From an uncultured Opitutia bacterium (GTDB taxonomy: Bacteria > Verrucomicrobiota > Verrucomicrobiia > Opitutales > Opitutaceae): a DNA stretch of 40,385 bases. The notes under the pieces are model-generated. The model was not told the origin of the DNA. It saw only the letters and a program-made list of their open reading frames with translations, and did no database searches. Below, piece after piece: positions 15,714 through 23,922 of the stretch (positions within the stretch are counted from its first letter, which is position 1; each line of letters begins with the position of its first letter). The DNA lies in the NCBI GenBank assembly GCA_903896015.1, contig CAITWF010000008.1, positions 1 to 40,385 on the forward strand, written 5' to 3'. The position numbers and the translations under genes were made by a program.

Positions 15714-17347
15714 GCGATCTCTCCAAGGACGAACTCTTCCCGTTCGACCCCGCCGCCCCGGCTTACCGCGGCAAACTCTGGGTGCGCATCGTCCGGCCCG
15801 ACTCGGTGAGTCGGCACTTTTTCTGGCGTCGTATCGCGTGTGCACTTTCGGTGCTCGCGCTCGCACTCTGGTTCGGCAGCGCGGCAGCCGTGTGGAGTTT
15901 CGTAAAGTTTCAGCGCGGCTATGCCGACGCCCGCTACCTCGACCTCGCGTTTTACCCGCTGCGCGCCGCGCACTATCGCGCCGGCCTCGGCCAGCATTAC
16001 CTCGCCCTCGGCCGCACCGAGATCCAAAATAAAAATTACCTCGCCGGCTACCGTCTGCTTCTCGCCGGCCTCGCGCGCGTGCCCGACGACGTCGCCGCAC
16101 GCCGCCTCGTCGCCTACACTCAGGTTCGCCTAGGCCGCGCCGACCTCGCGCTCAAGACCCTCTTAGACGGCGCGTCGCACGCGGCGAACGACCTCGACTA
16201 CCTCAAGCTTCTTTTCGGCCTGCTCCACGAATTGCACGAAGACGATCGCGCCCTCGCGCTTGCGCAGCAACTCCTCCCGTCCGTCCCCGATTCCTCGCTC
16301 ACCCATCAGTTTGTCGCCCTCCAAGCCGCCACCGCCCACTTCGAGCGCGGCCGTTACGATACCGCCGAGCATCTGCTCGGGAGCTGGCGGCTCACCGATT
16401 CGCTCGACGGCGAGATTCTTCTCGCCCGCTGCGACTGGGAACGCGGCTATCCCGACTTCGCGCTCGCCCGCCTTGAGCGCGAACTCGCCCGCTTCCCCGC
16501 GAGCGACGAACTCTACGTTCACCTCGTCCGTTTCTACCGCGAACTCGGCCGGTTCGGCGACGCCCGCCGTGCCGCCCTCCTGCGCCAGTTCCACGATCCC
16601 ACGAGTCCCGGCCCCCGTATCGATCTGCTCCACGCCTACCACTCCGGCGCCGATCGCGCGCTCGCGGATCGCGAACTCGCCGCCTACCTCACCGCGTTTC
16701 AAACCGATCGAACCGCGCTCCTTCTCCTCGCGTGGTTCGCCGCCGACACCGCGCAGCCCGCCCTCGCCGCCCGCATCCACGATCTGGCGGTCACTCAAAA
16801 TTTTCCGCTCAACGCCTTCAACCTCGCCCGCATCCAGACCGCTCTCGCCGCCGAAGACTACCGCGCCGCCCTCGCCTTCACCGACTCCGCTCTCCTCGAG
16901 GAAAACGAAGACAACTCCACGTTTCTTTCCACCGTCAACGGCCTCCGCGCCGTCGCCTATTTCGGCCTCAAGGACACCGCGCGCGCCCAGCTCACCCTTA
17001 CCGCCTTCCTCGATCAGACGCGCCTCCGCGCCGCCGACGCGCTCGTCCTCGCCAAACAACTCCGCCTCCTCAACGCCAACTCCTCCGCGCGCGATGTCCT
17101 CGCCCGCGCCTGCGTCACCGACCCGCTCAATCAGGGCGCCCTCGCCGAACTCATTCGCCTCGACGCCGAGTCCGGCAACCGCACCGCCCTTGCCACCAAC
17201 CTTCCGAAACTTTTTCAGCTCCGCAAACCGTCGCGCCCCGTCCTCGAGGAAACCCTCCTCCACCTCGACGAACCCCGCGATGCCCCACTCCGAAGTCAAA
17301 TCCGCGCCGCGCTAAGTCAACTGACCGCGACCCCGGCCCCCGGCTGA
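15710..17347 (+). CDS. Membrane-anchored TPR-like repeat protein
   Basis: This 545-residue protein starts at the ATG that overlaps the stop of the giant repeat gene. Residues 41-66 form one membrane helix (ACALSVLALALWFGSAAAVW) after a short cytoplasmic N-terminus. The rest is alpha-helical with tetratricopeptide-like pairs, for example AHYRAGLGQHYLALGRTEIQ, LLLAGLARVPDDVAARRL, LARLERELARFPASDELYVH and LARACVTDPLNQGALAELI. No enzymatic motif is seen. TPR proteins of this layout hold protein partners in the periplasm. Translational coupling to the PEP-CTERM repeat protein suggests help in its export or assembly, but that is inference. A hairpin separates it from the convergent ftsY gene. Confidence 0.8.
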   Translation: MSDLSKDELFPFDPAAPAYRGKLWVRIVRPDSVSRHFFWRRIACALSVLALALWFGSAAAVWSFVKFQRGYADARYLDLAFYPLRAAHYRAGLGQHYLALGRTEIQNKNYLAGYRLLLAGLARVPDDVAARRLVAYTQVRLGRADLALKTLLDGASHAANDLDYLKLLFGLLHELHEDDRALALAQQLLPSVPDSSLTHQFVALQAATAHFERGRYDTAEHLLGSWRLTDSLDGEILLARCDWERGYPDFALARLERELARFPASDELYVHLVRFYRELGRFGDARRAALLRQFHDPTSPGPRIDLLHAYHSGADRALADRELAAYLTAFQTDRTALLLLAWFAADTAQPALAARIHDLAVTQNFPLNAFNLARIQTALAAEDYRAALAFTDSALLEENEDNSTFLSTVNGLRAVAYFGLKDTARAQLTLTAFLDQTRLRAADALVLAKQLRLLNANSSARDVLARACVTDPLNQGALAELIRLDAESGNRTALATNLPKLFQLRKPSRPVLEETLLHLDEPRDAPLRSQIRAALSQLTATPAPG

Positions 17348-17356
17348 GAGCGCGGA

Positions 17357-17388
17357 TAAAAACGGAGGGACGGCTCCCCGAGCCGTCC
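17357..17388 (-). terminator. Hairpin between convergent genes, probable terminator for ftsY
   Basis: GGACGGCTC (17368-17376) and GAGCCGTCC (17380-17388) are perfect 9-bp arms with a 3-base loop. Read on the minus strand, the hairpin follows the ftsY stop codon and is followed by CTCCG and then TTTTT (17357-17362 region). It could serve both convergent genes, although the plus side has no T-tract. It may also be a copy of a dispersed palindromic repeat. Confidence 0.5.
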
Positions 17389-17399
17389 GCCTCGGGCGA

Positions 17400-18320
17400 C
17401 TATGCATCGATCCCAAACACGGCCTTCGCGTAGTTCTCCACGCTGAACGGCTGCAAATCCTCCGCCTGCTCTCCGAGCCCGAGGAAATATATCGGAATCT
17501 TTAGCTGACGGTAAATGCCCACGAGCGCCCCGCCCCGACTCGTCCCGTCGAGCTTCGTCACGACGAGCCCCGTGAGCCCAAAGCTCTGGTGAAACGCCTT
17601 CGCCTGCTCGATCGAATTGCTCCCCAGCGAACCATCGACGACGAGCCAGCGGTGCTGCGGCGCCATCGGATCGTTTTTTTGGAGCACGCGGCGAATTTTC
17701 GCTAGCTCCTCCATCAAATTTGATTTCGTGTGCAGCCGGCCCGCCGTGTCGACGATCAGATAGTCGCGACCGCGCGACTTCGCCGCCTGCCACGCATCGA
17801 ACGCGACCGCCGCCGAATCCGCGCCCGTATGGCTCGCGATTACTTCGAGATCGAGCCGTGCGCCCCACGTCTTGAGTTGCTCGACCGCCGCCGCACGAAA
17901 CGTGTCGCACGCCGCGAGCGTGACCGACTTCCCGTCCTGCTTGAGCCGCCACGCAAGTTTCGCCGAGGTCGTCGTCTTGCCCGAGCCATTCACACCGATC
18001 ATCGCAATCACGGTCGGCGGACTCGCCGCCGGCGTGAGCTGGCCCTCACAGCCCGCCAGCACGCGCTTCAGCACCGTCGCCCCGATCGCCGCCGCCTGCT
18101 GGCCCTTGAGCGTCGCGTCGTTTTTGTAGGCCGCCTTGATCTCGCTGAGAATTTCCTCGGTCGTCTCGACGCCAAAGTCCGCCGTAATTAGTGCCTCCTC
18201 TAGCTCGTCGAGCGACGACGCGTCAATTTTCCGTCCACCAAACAACCCCGATGTCTTCGCCGCAATCGCCGAGACGGTCTTCGCGAACCCGTCCTTAAAT
18301 TTCTTGAACAACCCGAACAT
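17400..18320 (-). CDS. ftsY: Signal recognition particle receptor FtsY
   Basis: This 306-residue GTPase docks ribosome-SRP complexes at the membrane for co-translational insertion. The N-domain (about 1-95) is short, without the long acidic A-domain of E. coli FtsY. The G-domain has G1 GVNGSGKTTT, the insertion-box stretch ACDTFRAAAVEQLKTW, DTAGRLHTKSNLM (G3), TKLDGTSRGG (G4) and the closing FLGLGEQAEDLQPF. The ATG at 18320 shares one base with the nusB stop (TGATG), which is why it was preferred over the GTG one codon upstream. It is the last gene of the ribBA-ribH-nusB-ftsY run. Confidence 0.96.
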   Translation of the reverse strand: MFGLFKKFKDGFAKTVSAIAAKTSGLFGGRKIDASSLDELEEALITADFGVETTEEILSEIKAAYKNDATLKGQQAAAIGATVLKRVLAGCEGQLTPAASPPTVIAMIGVNGSGKTTTSAKLAWRLKQDGKSVTLAACDTFRAAAVEQLKTWGARLDLEVIASHTGADSAAVAFDAWQAAKSRGRDYLIVDTAGRLHTKSNLMEELAKIRRVLQKNDPMAPQHRWLVVDGSLGSNSIEQAKAFHQSFGLTGLVVTKLDGTSRGGALVGIYRQLKIPIYFLGLGEQAEDLQPFSVENYAKAVFGIDA

Positions 18321-18763
18321 CACTCCGCCTTCCGCGCGTCCCGCCCGAGCTGATCCTTCAACCGATCGAGGATGCCGTTGATGAAGCGCTTCGAATCGGA
18401 GTTGGAAAACTGTTTCGACAAATCGATCGCCTCGTTGATCGAGACGACCGGCGGGATATCCTTGCGATAGACCATCTCGAACATTGCGAGCCGCAGAATC
18501 GCCAGATCGATCTTCGCGATGCGCTCAAACTCCCAGTTATGCGCAAGCCCCTTGATGCGCGCATCAAGATCGGCGATGTGCTCGATCACGCCATGAATTA
18601 GTTCCTCGCCAAACGCGTAGTGCTCGCGCGGCTGCTCGCAACTCTCGAAGAACGTCACGAGGTCATTCGCAAGGTTCGCCGGCGGGTTGATGCTCCACGC
18701 GTAGATATACTGGAGCGCGGCCACGCGGCCATCACGGCGTTGGGCAAACTGGGCCTTGCTCAT
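18320..18763 (-). CDS. nusB: Transcription antitermination factor NusB
   Basis: This 147-residue all-helical RNA-binding protein acts with NusE (S10) at boxA RNA in rRNA antitermination. It starts with the basic RRDGRVAALQYIYAW segment and ends with the conserved pattern IDLAILRLAMFEMVYRKDIP, VSINEAIDLSKQFSN and KRFINGILDRL. Its start overlaps the ribH stop by 4 bases and its stop overlaps the ftsY start by 1, so the three are translationally linked. Pairing of ribH with nusB is common across bacteria. Confidence 0.96.
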   Translation of the reverse strand: MSKAQFAQRRDGRVAALQYIYAWSINPPANLANDLVTFFESCEQPREHYAFGEELIHGVIEHIADLDARIKGLAHNWEFERIAKIDLAILRLAMFEMVYRKDIPPVVSINEAIDLSKQFSNSDSKRFINGILDRLKDQLGRDARKAE

Positions 18764-19233
18764 CGGGAAAGCTCCTTTTTCAGCGCCGCCATCGCGAGCG
18801 CCGCGCGGCCGAACTCCGCGCCACGGTTGATTTTCCCGATCGTGCGCGCCTTCGCCTGCGCCAGAGTGTCAGTCACAATCACGCCGTTGATTACCGGCAC
18901 GCCGGTCGCGACCGCGATGCCCTGCAATGCCTGCGACACACTCTGGCCGACCATCTCGTGATGGTTCGTGTCCCCCCCGATCAGCACGCCGAGCGCGATG
19001 ACGGCGTCGCGACCGCCGCGAGCGGCGAGTTGCTGTGCAGCCCACGGGACCTCGTGCGAACCCGGCACACGAACAACCGTGAGATTTTTTTCCTTCACCC
19101 CGGCGGCGCGCAGCGTGGCGAGCGTGAGGGCCACCAAGGCGTCCACGAGTTCCTCGTTGAAGCACGCCGCGACGAGGCCGAGCTTGAGCGCGGCACCGTT
19201 GACGACGGCGAGTTTGGGCGAGGAGAGACTCAT
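18760..19233 (-). CDS. ribH: 6,7-dimethyl-8-ribityllumazine synthase RibH
   Basis: This 157-residue enzyme condenses 5-amino-6-ribitylamino-uracil with dihydroxybutanone phosphate to lumazine, the penultimate riboflavin step. Family points are ACFNEELVDALVALTLATL (the FN substrate loop), VRVPGSHEVPWAAQQLA, IALGVLIGGDTNHHEMV with the catalytic histidine region, and PVINGVIVTD. Small departures from the usual sequence (VPGSHE for VPGAFE, NHHEMV for xHFDYV) are tolerable but noticeable. The start ATG at 19233 gives the normal length; the open frame continues upstream without family similarity. Confidence 0.93.
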   Translation of the reverse strand: MSLSSPKLAVVNGAALKLGLVAACFNEELVDALVALTLATLRAAGVKEKNLTVVRVPGSHEVPWAAQQLAARGGRDAVIALGVLIGGDTNHHEMVGQSVSQALQGIAVATGVPVINGVIVTDTLAQAKARTIGKINRGAEFGRAALAMAALKKELSR

Positions 19234-19295
19234 GGAAGGGTCAGAGCACAACCTCCCGCTGCCAATCCGCAACAGGAAATCTGCGATTCCTTCTT

Positions 19296-19326
19296 CGTAG
19301 GGCGTCAGCAAGACTGACGCCCTACG
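19296..19326. repeat. Perfect 13-bp palindrome between ribBA and ribH
   Basis: CGTAGGGCGTCAG (19296-19308) and CTGACGCCCTACG (19314-19326) are exact reverse complements around a 5-base loop, CAAGA. It lies in the 101-base gap between ribBA and ribH. There is no T-tract on either side, so it looks like a REP-type dispersed element or an RNA processing/stability hairpin rather than a terminator. Confidence 0.75.
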
Positions 19327-19334
19327 GCAGACCT

Positions 19335-20438
19335 TTAAATCGCCACCTGCTCGACGATCTCGAGGCCGTAGCCGTCGAGGCCGACGACCTTGCGCGCGCT
19401 GTTCGAGAGCAGTCGGATTTTTTTCAGCCCGAGCGCCGAAAGTATCTGTGCGCCGATGCCATAGTCACGGAAACTCATCGGTGGCGGCGCCTCGCCCGGT
19501 TTGGCGGTCAGGCGGCGAAGCAAGACTTCGCTATAATTCGACGGCTCCATGTAGAGCACCACGCCACGACCGGCGCGCGCGACCGCTTCGAGCGAGGCAT
19601 TGAGTGAGTGCCCGCTCGCCATCCCCTTCGCGCGAAACACGTCACTTAAAATATTTTCGCTATGCACACGCACGAGCGTCGGCTCGGCGCCGAGCGCACC
19701 CATCGCCAGCGCGAGGTGGTGCCGTCCATCCAGCGTGCTGCGGAACACGTGCAGCGTAAACTCACCAAATTCCGAAGGAAACGGCTGCGCCGTCACCCGC
19801 TCGACCAGATGCTCTCGCTGCGCGCGATACTCGATGAGCGCTGCGATCGAGATCATCTTCAGGCCAAATTTATTTTTGAATTCCACGAGCTGCGGCAGGC
19901 GTTGCACAGTGCCGTCGTCATTGACGAGTTCGCACAGCACGCCCGCCGGGGCGAGGCCCGCCAGCGTCGCAAGATCGACGGCCGCTTCGGTGTGACCGGC
20001 ACGCTCCAGCACGCCGCCGGGACGCGCCCGCAACGGAAACACATGGCCGGGTTGCACGAGTTGCTCCGGGCGCGTCGCCACATCGGCCAGCAACTTGATC
20101 GTCTGCGTGCGATCGTAGGCGCTGATGCCGGTCGTGATACCCTCGGCGGCGTCGACCGTCACCGTGAAATCCGTGCGCTGCACCTCGCGGTTCTGCTGCA
20201 CCATCGGCCCGAGCCCGAGCCTGCGGAGTTGGTGCTCGACCGTCGGCACGCACACGATGCCGCTGCAATAGCGGATCATCATGTTAACCGTTTCCGGTGT
20301 CGCCTTCGCCGCAGCCATGATGAGATCGCCCTCGTTCTCGCGGTGCTCGTCGTCCGTCACGATCACGAGCCTGCCCGCTGCGATGTCCGCGATGGCGGAC
20401 TCGACGGTATCAAAGGGCGCTGAAGCGAAGGAAGTCAT
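19335..20438 (-). CDS. ribB: 3,4-dihydroxy-2-butanone 4-phosphate synthase with degenerate GTP cyclohydrolase II domain
   Basis: This 367-residue protein has two domains. The RibB domain (about 8-205) is intact: DDEHRENEGDLI (29-40) with its acidic metal and substrate residues, ISAYDR, GHVFPLRARPGGVLERAGHT and ELVNDDGT. It makes the four-carbon unit of riboflavin from ribulose 5-phosphate. The C-terminal half aligns with RibA, but the three zinc cysteines are gone: where RibA has ECLTGD and RCDCG, this protein has ENILSD (261-266) and KGMASG (271-276). The EGRGIGL loop is also absent. GTP cyclohydrolase activity is therefore unlikely, and a true RibA should be encoded elsewhere. It is the first gene of the ribB-ribH-nusB-ftsY run. 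No FMN riboswitch fits in the 78 bases upstream. Confidence 0.92.
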   Translation of the reverse strand: MTSFASAPFDTVESAIADIAAGRLVIVTDDEHRENEGDLIMAAAKATPETVNMMIRYCSGIVCVPTVEHQLRRLGLGPMVQQNREVQRTDFTVTVDAAEGITTGISAYDRTQTIKLLADVATRPEQLVQPGHVFPLRARPGGVLERAGHTEAAVDLATLAGLAPAGVLCELVNDDGTVQRLPQLVEFKNKFGLKMISIAALIEYRAQREHLVERVTAQPFPSEFGEFTLHVFRSTLDGRHHLALAMGALGAEPTLVRVHSENILSDVFRAKGMASGHSLNASLEAVARAGRGVVLYMEPSNYSEVLLRRLTAKPGEAPPPMSFRDYGIGAQILSALGLKKIRLLSNSARKVVGLDGYGLEIVEQVAI

Positions 20439-20516
20439 GGCAACACGAAGACCGCCAACGTCTCGTGCCCCGCATCCGCTGTCAACTCGCGCGACCGGCG
20501 CCCGCCACCCGCGGGA

Positions 20517-21026
20517 TCATTGATGAAAATCGACGCTGAAATTTTCGGTCGACGCCCCGTCGCCCTCGCCCTTCACCAGCGTGATGGAGAGGTTGAACGT
20601 GTAGGGCGGCTTGACGATTTTCGGCGAGGTGAGCGCGGCGCCGTCCGCGTTGAGCACGACGCGCTCGGGGAGCGACTCGGTTTTTACCGTCCAGCGCAGG
20701 TTGGCACGATCGACGTCGGGCGCGACCGGCTTTTTCTTCGCATTGTAGAACGCGAGCTTAAACGTGCCGTTGACGAGTTGGATACCCAGAAACCCGCCGC
20801 CGCGCGGAATTTCGATCCCCTCGATCTTCCCCATCTCCTCGTCCTTTTTCTTTTTCGCGTCGTCCGTCTTTTTCGCATCGGAGTTCGACGTTGGCTTGCT
20901 GGGATCAACTTTGCCGTTAGCGGGCGCCGCCGGCTTGGGGTCGTCGAGATTTATCCTTACCTGCGCCCGCGCACCGGGGGTCACGAGTGCCGTCACGGCC
21001 CACGCCGCCGCGATTCGAAGTTTCAT
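20517..21026 (-). CDS. Secreted protein of unknown function
   Basis: This 169-residue protein has a signal peptide (MKLRIAAAWAVTALVTPGARA), then a Lys/Asp-rich low-complexity linker (about 40-65, with KKTDDAKKKKDEEMG) and a C-terminal beta-rich domain of about 95 residues (from IPRGGGFLGIQLVNGTFKLA to NFSVDFHQ). No named family was recognised. It lies 78 bases upstream of ribBA on the same strand and 93 bases downstream of rarA, so co-transcription with either is possible but not shown. Confidence 0.65.
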   Translation of the reverse strand: MKLRIAAAWAVTALVTPGARAQVRINLDDPKPAAPANGKVDPSKPTSNSDAKKTDDAKKKKDEEMGKIEGIEIPRGGGFLGIQLVNGTFKLAFYNAKKKPVAPDVDRANLRWTVKTESLPERVVLNADGAALTSPKIVKPPYTFNLSITLVKGEGDGASTENFSVDFHQ

Positions 21027-21119
21027 GCGATCACTTTAAACGCGCCTCCACCACGCGCAAGTCGCAAGCCGGCCACGGCGGAATTTACGCGTGCTTCGCA
21101 GGTCAACCAGCGATGTAGA

Positions 21120-22466
21120 CTACTTCGCCCGCATCTGCACCTTCAGCTCCTTCCACCGCGCAAGGCGATCGGCGATTTTCGATTCCCAGCCGGCGGCCTT
21201 CGGCGTGTAGAGCGCGAGCGGCTTTTCAAGGTAATCCTGACCGGAGATATTTTCGGGAAAGTCGTGCGCGTAGTCGTAGTCCTTACCCTGGCCGATGCGC
21301 TTGTTGGCCTGGCCGGTCTTGCTCCGGAGCGCGGACGGAATGGTTTGCACGGGCTGCTCTTTCAGAACGCGGTGTGCCTCGCCGAGCGCGAGGGTGGCTG
21401 AGTTGCTCTTCGGTGCGGTGGCGATGTAGAGCGTGGCATGCGCGAGCGTGAGTTCGGCTTCGGGAAGGCCGATGAAATCGCACGCGTGGTGCGCGGCGAC
21501 AGTGAGCGGCAGCGCCTGCGGATCGGCGAGGCCGACATCTTCACTCGCGAGGATGACGAGACGCCGCGCGATAAAGCGCGGGTCCTCGCCGCCGGCGAGC
21601 ATCTTCGCGAGCCAATACATCGCGGCGTCCGGATCGCTGCCGCGGCAGCTTTTGATGAACGCAGATATCGTATCGTAATGCTCGTCCTCGTCGGCGTCGT
21701 AACGGATACGGCGCTCGCGCGCAAAAACCTCCAGTTCGGATGCGGTGAGCGCGGCATGCTCGGGCAGACCGAGCACGAGGACCTCGAGGGCGTTGAGCGC
21801 GCGACGGAGATCGCCGTCGCACAGCACGGCAAGGTCGGAGAGAATTTTGTCATCGGCGGAGACGCCACGCGCACCGAGACCGCGCTCGGCGTCGGTGAGG
21901 GCATGTTTCAGCACTAAGGTAATCTGCACCGGCGTGAGCGGATCGAGTCGGAAGAGATGGCTGCGCGAGAGGAGCGGCGGGTTGACGTAGAAACCCGGGT
22001 TGTGCGTAGTCGCGCCGATGAGACGGACGTTGCCCTCCTCGACGTCGGGCAGGAGCAGATCCTGCTGTGATTTGTTGAAGCGGTGCAGCTCGTCGATGAA
22101 GAGGATCGTCGCGGCCTCGGGCCGGCGGCGCGCGGCGGCGAGGATTTCGCGCAGCTCGGCGACGTTGGACATGACGGCGTTAACGCGCACGAAGCGGCTC
22201 TGCGTCGCGCGCGCGATCGCCTCGGCGATCGAGGTCTTGCCGCTTCCAGGCGGGCCGTAAAAGAGCAACGAGCCAAATCGATTTTGCGCAACGAGTCGCG
22301 GCAGCAGCGAGCCAGCCTTGAGAATGTGCTCCTGCCCAACCACCTCGCTGAGGTTGCGCGGGCGCATCCGCGCCGCGAGCGGTTGTTGCGCGGGCTTCGT
22401 GGCCGCCGGCCAGTCGGCGCGCGGGGCGTCGTCAGCAAACAGGTCGGACTGGTCGGGAGCAGGCAT
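21120..22466 (-). CDS. rarA: Replication-associated recombination protein A (AAA+ ATPase, RarA/MgsA)
   Basis: This 448-residue AAA+ ATPase acts at stalled replication forks. It has the family N-terminus LAARMRPRNLSEVVGQEHIL, Walker A GPPGSGKTS, Walker B ILFIDELHRFNKSQQD, sensor 1 LIGATTHNP, an arginine-finger region PLLSRSHLF, sensor 2 GDLRRALNALE and the RarA-specific C-terminal half (YDTISAFIKSCRGSDPDAAM, EDVGLADPQAL, YDYAHDFPENISGQ). The length equals the E. coli protein. ATG 22466 gives the usual short N-terminus; the open frame upstream codes nothing family-like. Confidence 0.96.
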   Translation of the reverse strand: MPAPDQSDLFADDAPRADWPAATKPAQQPLAARMRPRNLSEVVGQEHILKAGSLLPRLVAQNRFGSLLFYGPPGSGKTSIAEAIARATQSRFVRVNAVMSNVAELREILAAARRRPEAATILFIDELHRFNKSQQDLLLPDVEEGNVRLIGATTHNPGFYVNPPLLSRSHLFRLDPLTPVQITLVLKHALTDAERGLGARGVSADDKILSDLAVLCDGDLRRALNALEVLVLGLPEHAALTASELEVFARERRIRYDADEDEHYDTISAFIKSCRGSDPDAAMYWLAKMLAGGEDPRFIARRLVILASEDVGLADPQALPLTVAAHHACDFIGLPEAELTLAHATLYIATAPKSNSATLALGEAHRVLKEQPVQTIPSALRSKTGQANKRIGQGKDYDYAHDFPENISGQDYLEKPLALYTPKAAGWESKIADRLARWKELKVQMRAK

Positions 22467-22838
22467 CAAAACGAAAAGCCTGCGTGCACTGAGCGCAGAA
22501 ACAAGTTTGAAGCCGCGGCGCTCGCCCGCTTCACTATGCCATGTCCAGCCGCACGCTCGGTCACCGAGCGCCACTGCTTCGGCTACAAACTGGCGTGCGC
22601 CGCGGCTGGCGTCCGTTACTCTCGCACTGCTCATCGCCACGATCCTCGGTGGCTACGCCCTCTGGTGGAGGAAGGAGCTAGGCGGTTCGCGGCTGCGGTG
22701 TATCGCCAATGCACTTGGCTTGCTGTTCGGCGTAATACTCGACAGACGGAAAGGTGGACCGCAGGAAGGCAGGAAACAATCGCTCTTTATCCTGATTTCC
22801 GGAGTTCCACATTCACTGGCCTTCACTACCTTCCCCAC
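22467..22838. other. Intergenic region between divergent genes
   Basis: These 372 bases separate rarA (leftward) from the small coiled-coil gene (rightward) and must hold promoters for both. No RNA gene or convincing protein gene was found. One plus-strand frame around 22610-22680 encodes a hydrophobic stretch (VTLALLIATILGGYALWW) that could be a decayed small membrane protein. It has no start in a sensible context and continues into unrelated sequence. Confidence 0.4.
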
Positions 22839-23123
22839 ATGAAAAGCGCCTACGAACTCGCTATGGAGCGTCTCGCCAAGTCCGATCCCAGCTCCGCCCG
22901 TCCCCTCACTGCCGAGCAAAAATCCCGGCTCGCCGAGGTCGACCGCGTTTATCAGGGCAAGCTCGCCGAGCGTGAAATCTTCCTCAAGCAGCAGCTCGAC
23001 GCCGCCTATGCTGCGCAAAAGGCGGAGGACGTGGAGAAGATCGCGAAGCAGCTCGTGAGCGAGCGGGCGCGGCTCGAAGAGGAGCGCGAAGACGAGAAGG
23101 AACGCGTGCGGCGCGGCAAGTAG
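22839..23123 (+). CDS. Small highly charged coiled-coil protein
   Basis: This 94-residue protein begins MKSAYELAMERLAKSDPSS. From about residue 25 it is a Lys/Glu/Arg-rich helix (LAEVDRVYQGKLAEREIF, then EDVEKIAKQLVSERARLEEE), predicted as a coiled coil. It has no Cys and no signal peptide, so it is likely cytoplasmic. No named family was recognised. It converges with the endonuclease-fold gene, the two stops being 9 bases apart. Confidence 0.7.
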   Translation: MKSAYELAMERLAKSDPSSARPLTAEQKSRLAEVDRVYQGKLAEREIFLKQQLDAAYAAQKAEDVEKIAKQLVSERARLEEEREDEKERVRRGK

Positions 23124-23132
23124 CGCGCCGCC

Positions 23133-23906
23133 CTAGCCCACGAATTCGAAATCGGCCACGACCGCGTGATGATCGCTCGCGGGCGTCGGCACGACTTGAT
23201 GGCCAACCGGGCGCAACTGCGCGTTGTGGAAGATGTGATCGAGCACGAAGGGCCTCCGGCGCCACGTGACTTCCTGCTGCTGAACGGTTGAAAAACCGCA
23301 TTCGCCAAATTGCGTGACGAGGCTCTGGTGCCTGCTAACGTTGAAGTCGCCCGTGAGGATCGTGGGGCCACGAGTCGCCGCGAGCTGCTCAGCCACGAGA
23401 TTGCGCTGAAACGGATTCGCCGTGCTACTCGAACCGAGCATGAAAAAAGCGAGGAGGTGGACGTTGAGCAACTGCACCTCGCGCCCAAAAATCGCCGTCG
23501 TTGCCCCGATCAGCAGGCGATCGGTGGGCGTGGTTTTCTTGCCAAAAAACTCAAATTCAATCGGCGGCGAGGGCAGATCGATTCGGATCGTATCGTGTAG
23601 CGGCGACTTGGAAAAGATCGCAAGCCCGATGCCGAACGGCAGCTCACGCGGATCAGCCTTGGGGTAGGAAAACCAACTGTCGTAGCCGACGAGCTCGGCC
23701 TTGAGCCGCGTGTAGTTGGGGGGCGGGTGAAACTGCACGCCGCCGGGGAGCGCCTGCTCGACTTCCTGGAGCAAAATCACGTCCGCACGGTGGCGGCGGA
23801 TTTCCGCGATCGTCTCCTCGATCCGCACCGGCGCGCGGTCGGGATAGGTGTCATTCCAGACCTGGCCGAACTGCATATTGAACTGGAGGACGCGAAACGA
23901 ACTCAT
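23133..23906 (-). CDS. Endonuclease/exonuclease/phosphatase family protein
   Basis: The 257 residues fit the EEP metal-dependent phosphodiesterase fold (DNase I and exonuclease III relatives). The N-terminus FRVLQFNMQFG carries the metal-site Asn, ADVILLQEVE the metal-binding Glu, ILTGDFNVSR the Asp-x-Asn pair and ASDHHAVVADF the catalytic His near the end. Substrates in this family range from DNA to phospholipids and nucleotides, and nothing here decides among them. No signal peptide is evident. Confidence 0.88.
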   Translation of the reverse strand: MSSFRVLQFNMQFGQVWNDTYPDRAPVRIEETIAEIRRHRADVILLQEVEQALPGGVQFHPPPNYTRLKAELVGYDSWFSYPKADPRELPFGIGLAIFSKSPLHDTIRIDLPSPPIEFEFFGKKTTPTDRLLIGATTAIFGREVQLLNVHLLAFFMLGSSSTANPFQRNLVAEQLAATRGPTILTGDFNVSRHQSLVTQFGECGFSTVQQQEVTWRRRPFVLDHIFHNAQLRPVGHQVVPTPASDHHAVVADFEFVG

Positions 23907-23922
23907 CGGTGGCGGGCGCGGC

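Noticed and set aside
20439-20516. FMN riboswitch before ribBA
   Set aside because: Only 78 bases are available, too short for the conserved element, and none of its conserved segments is seen.
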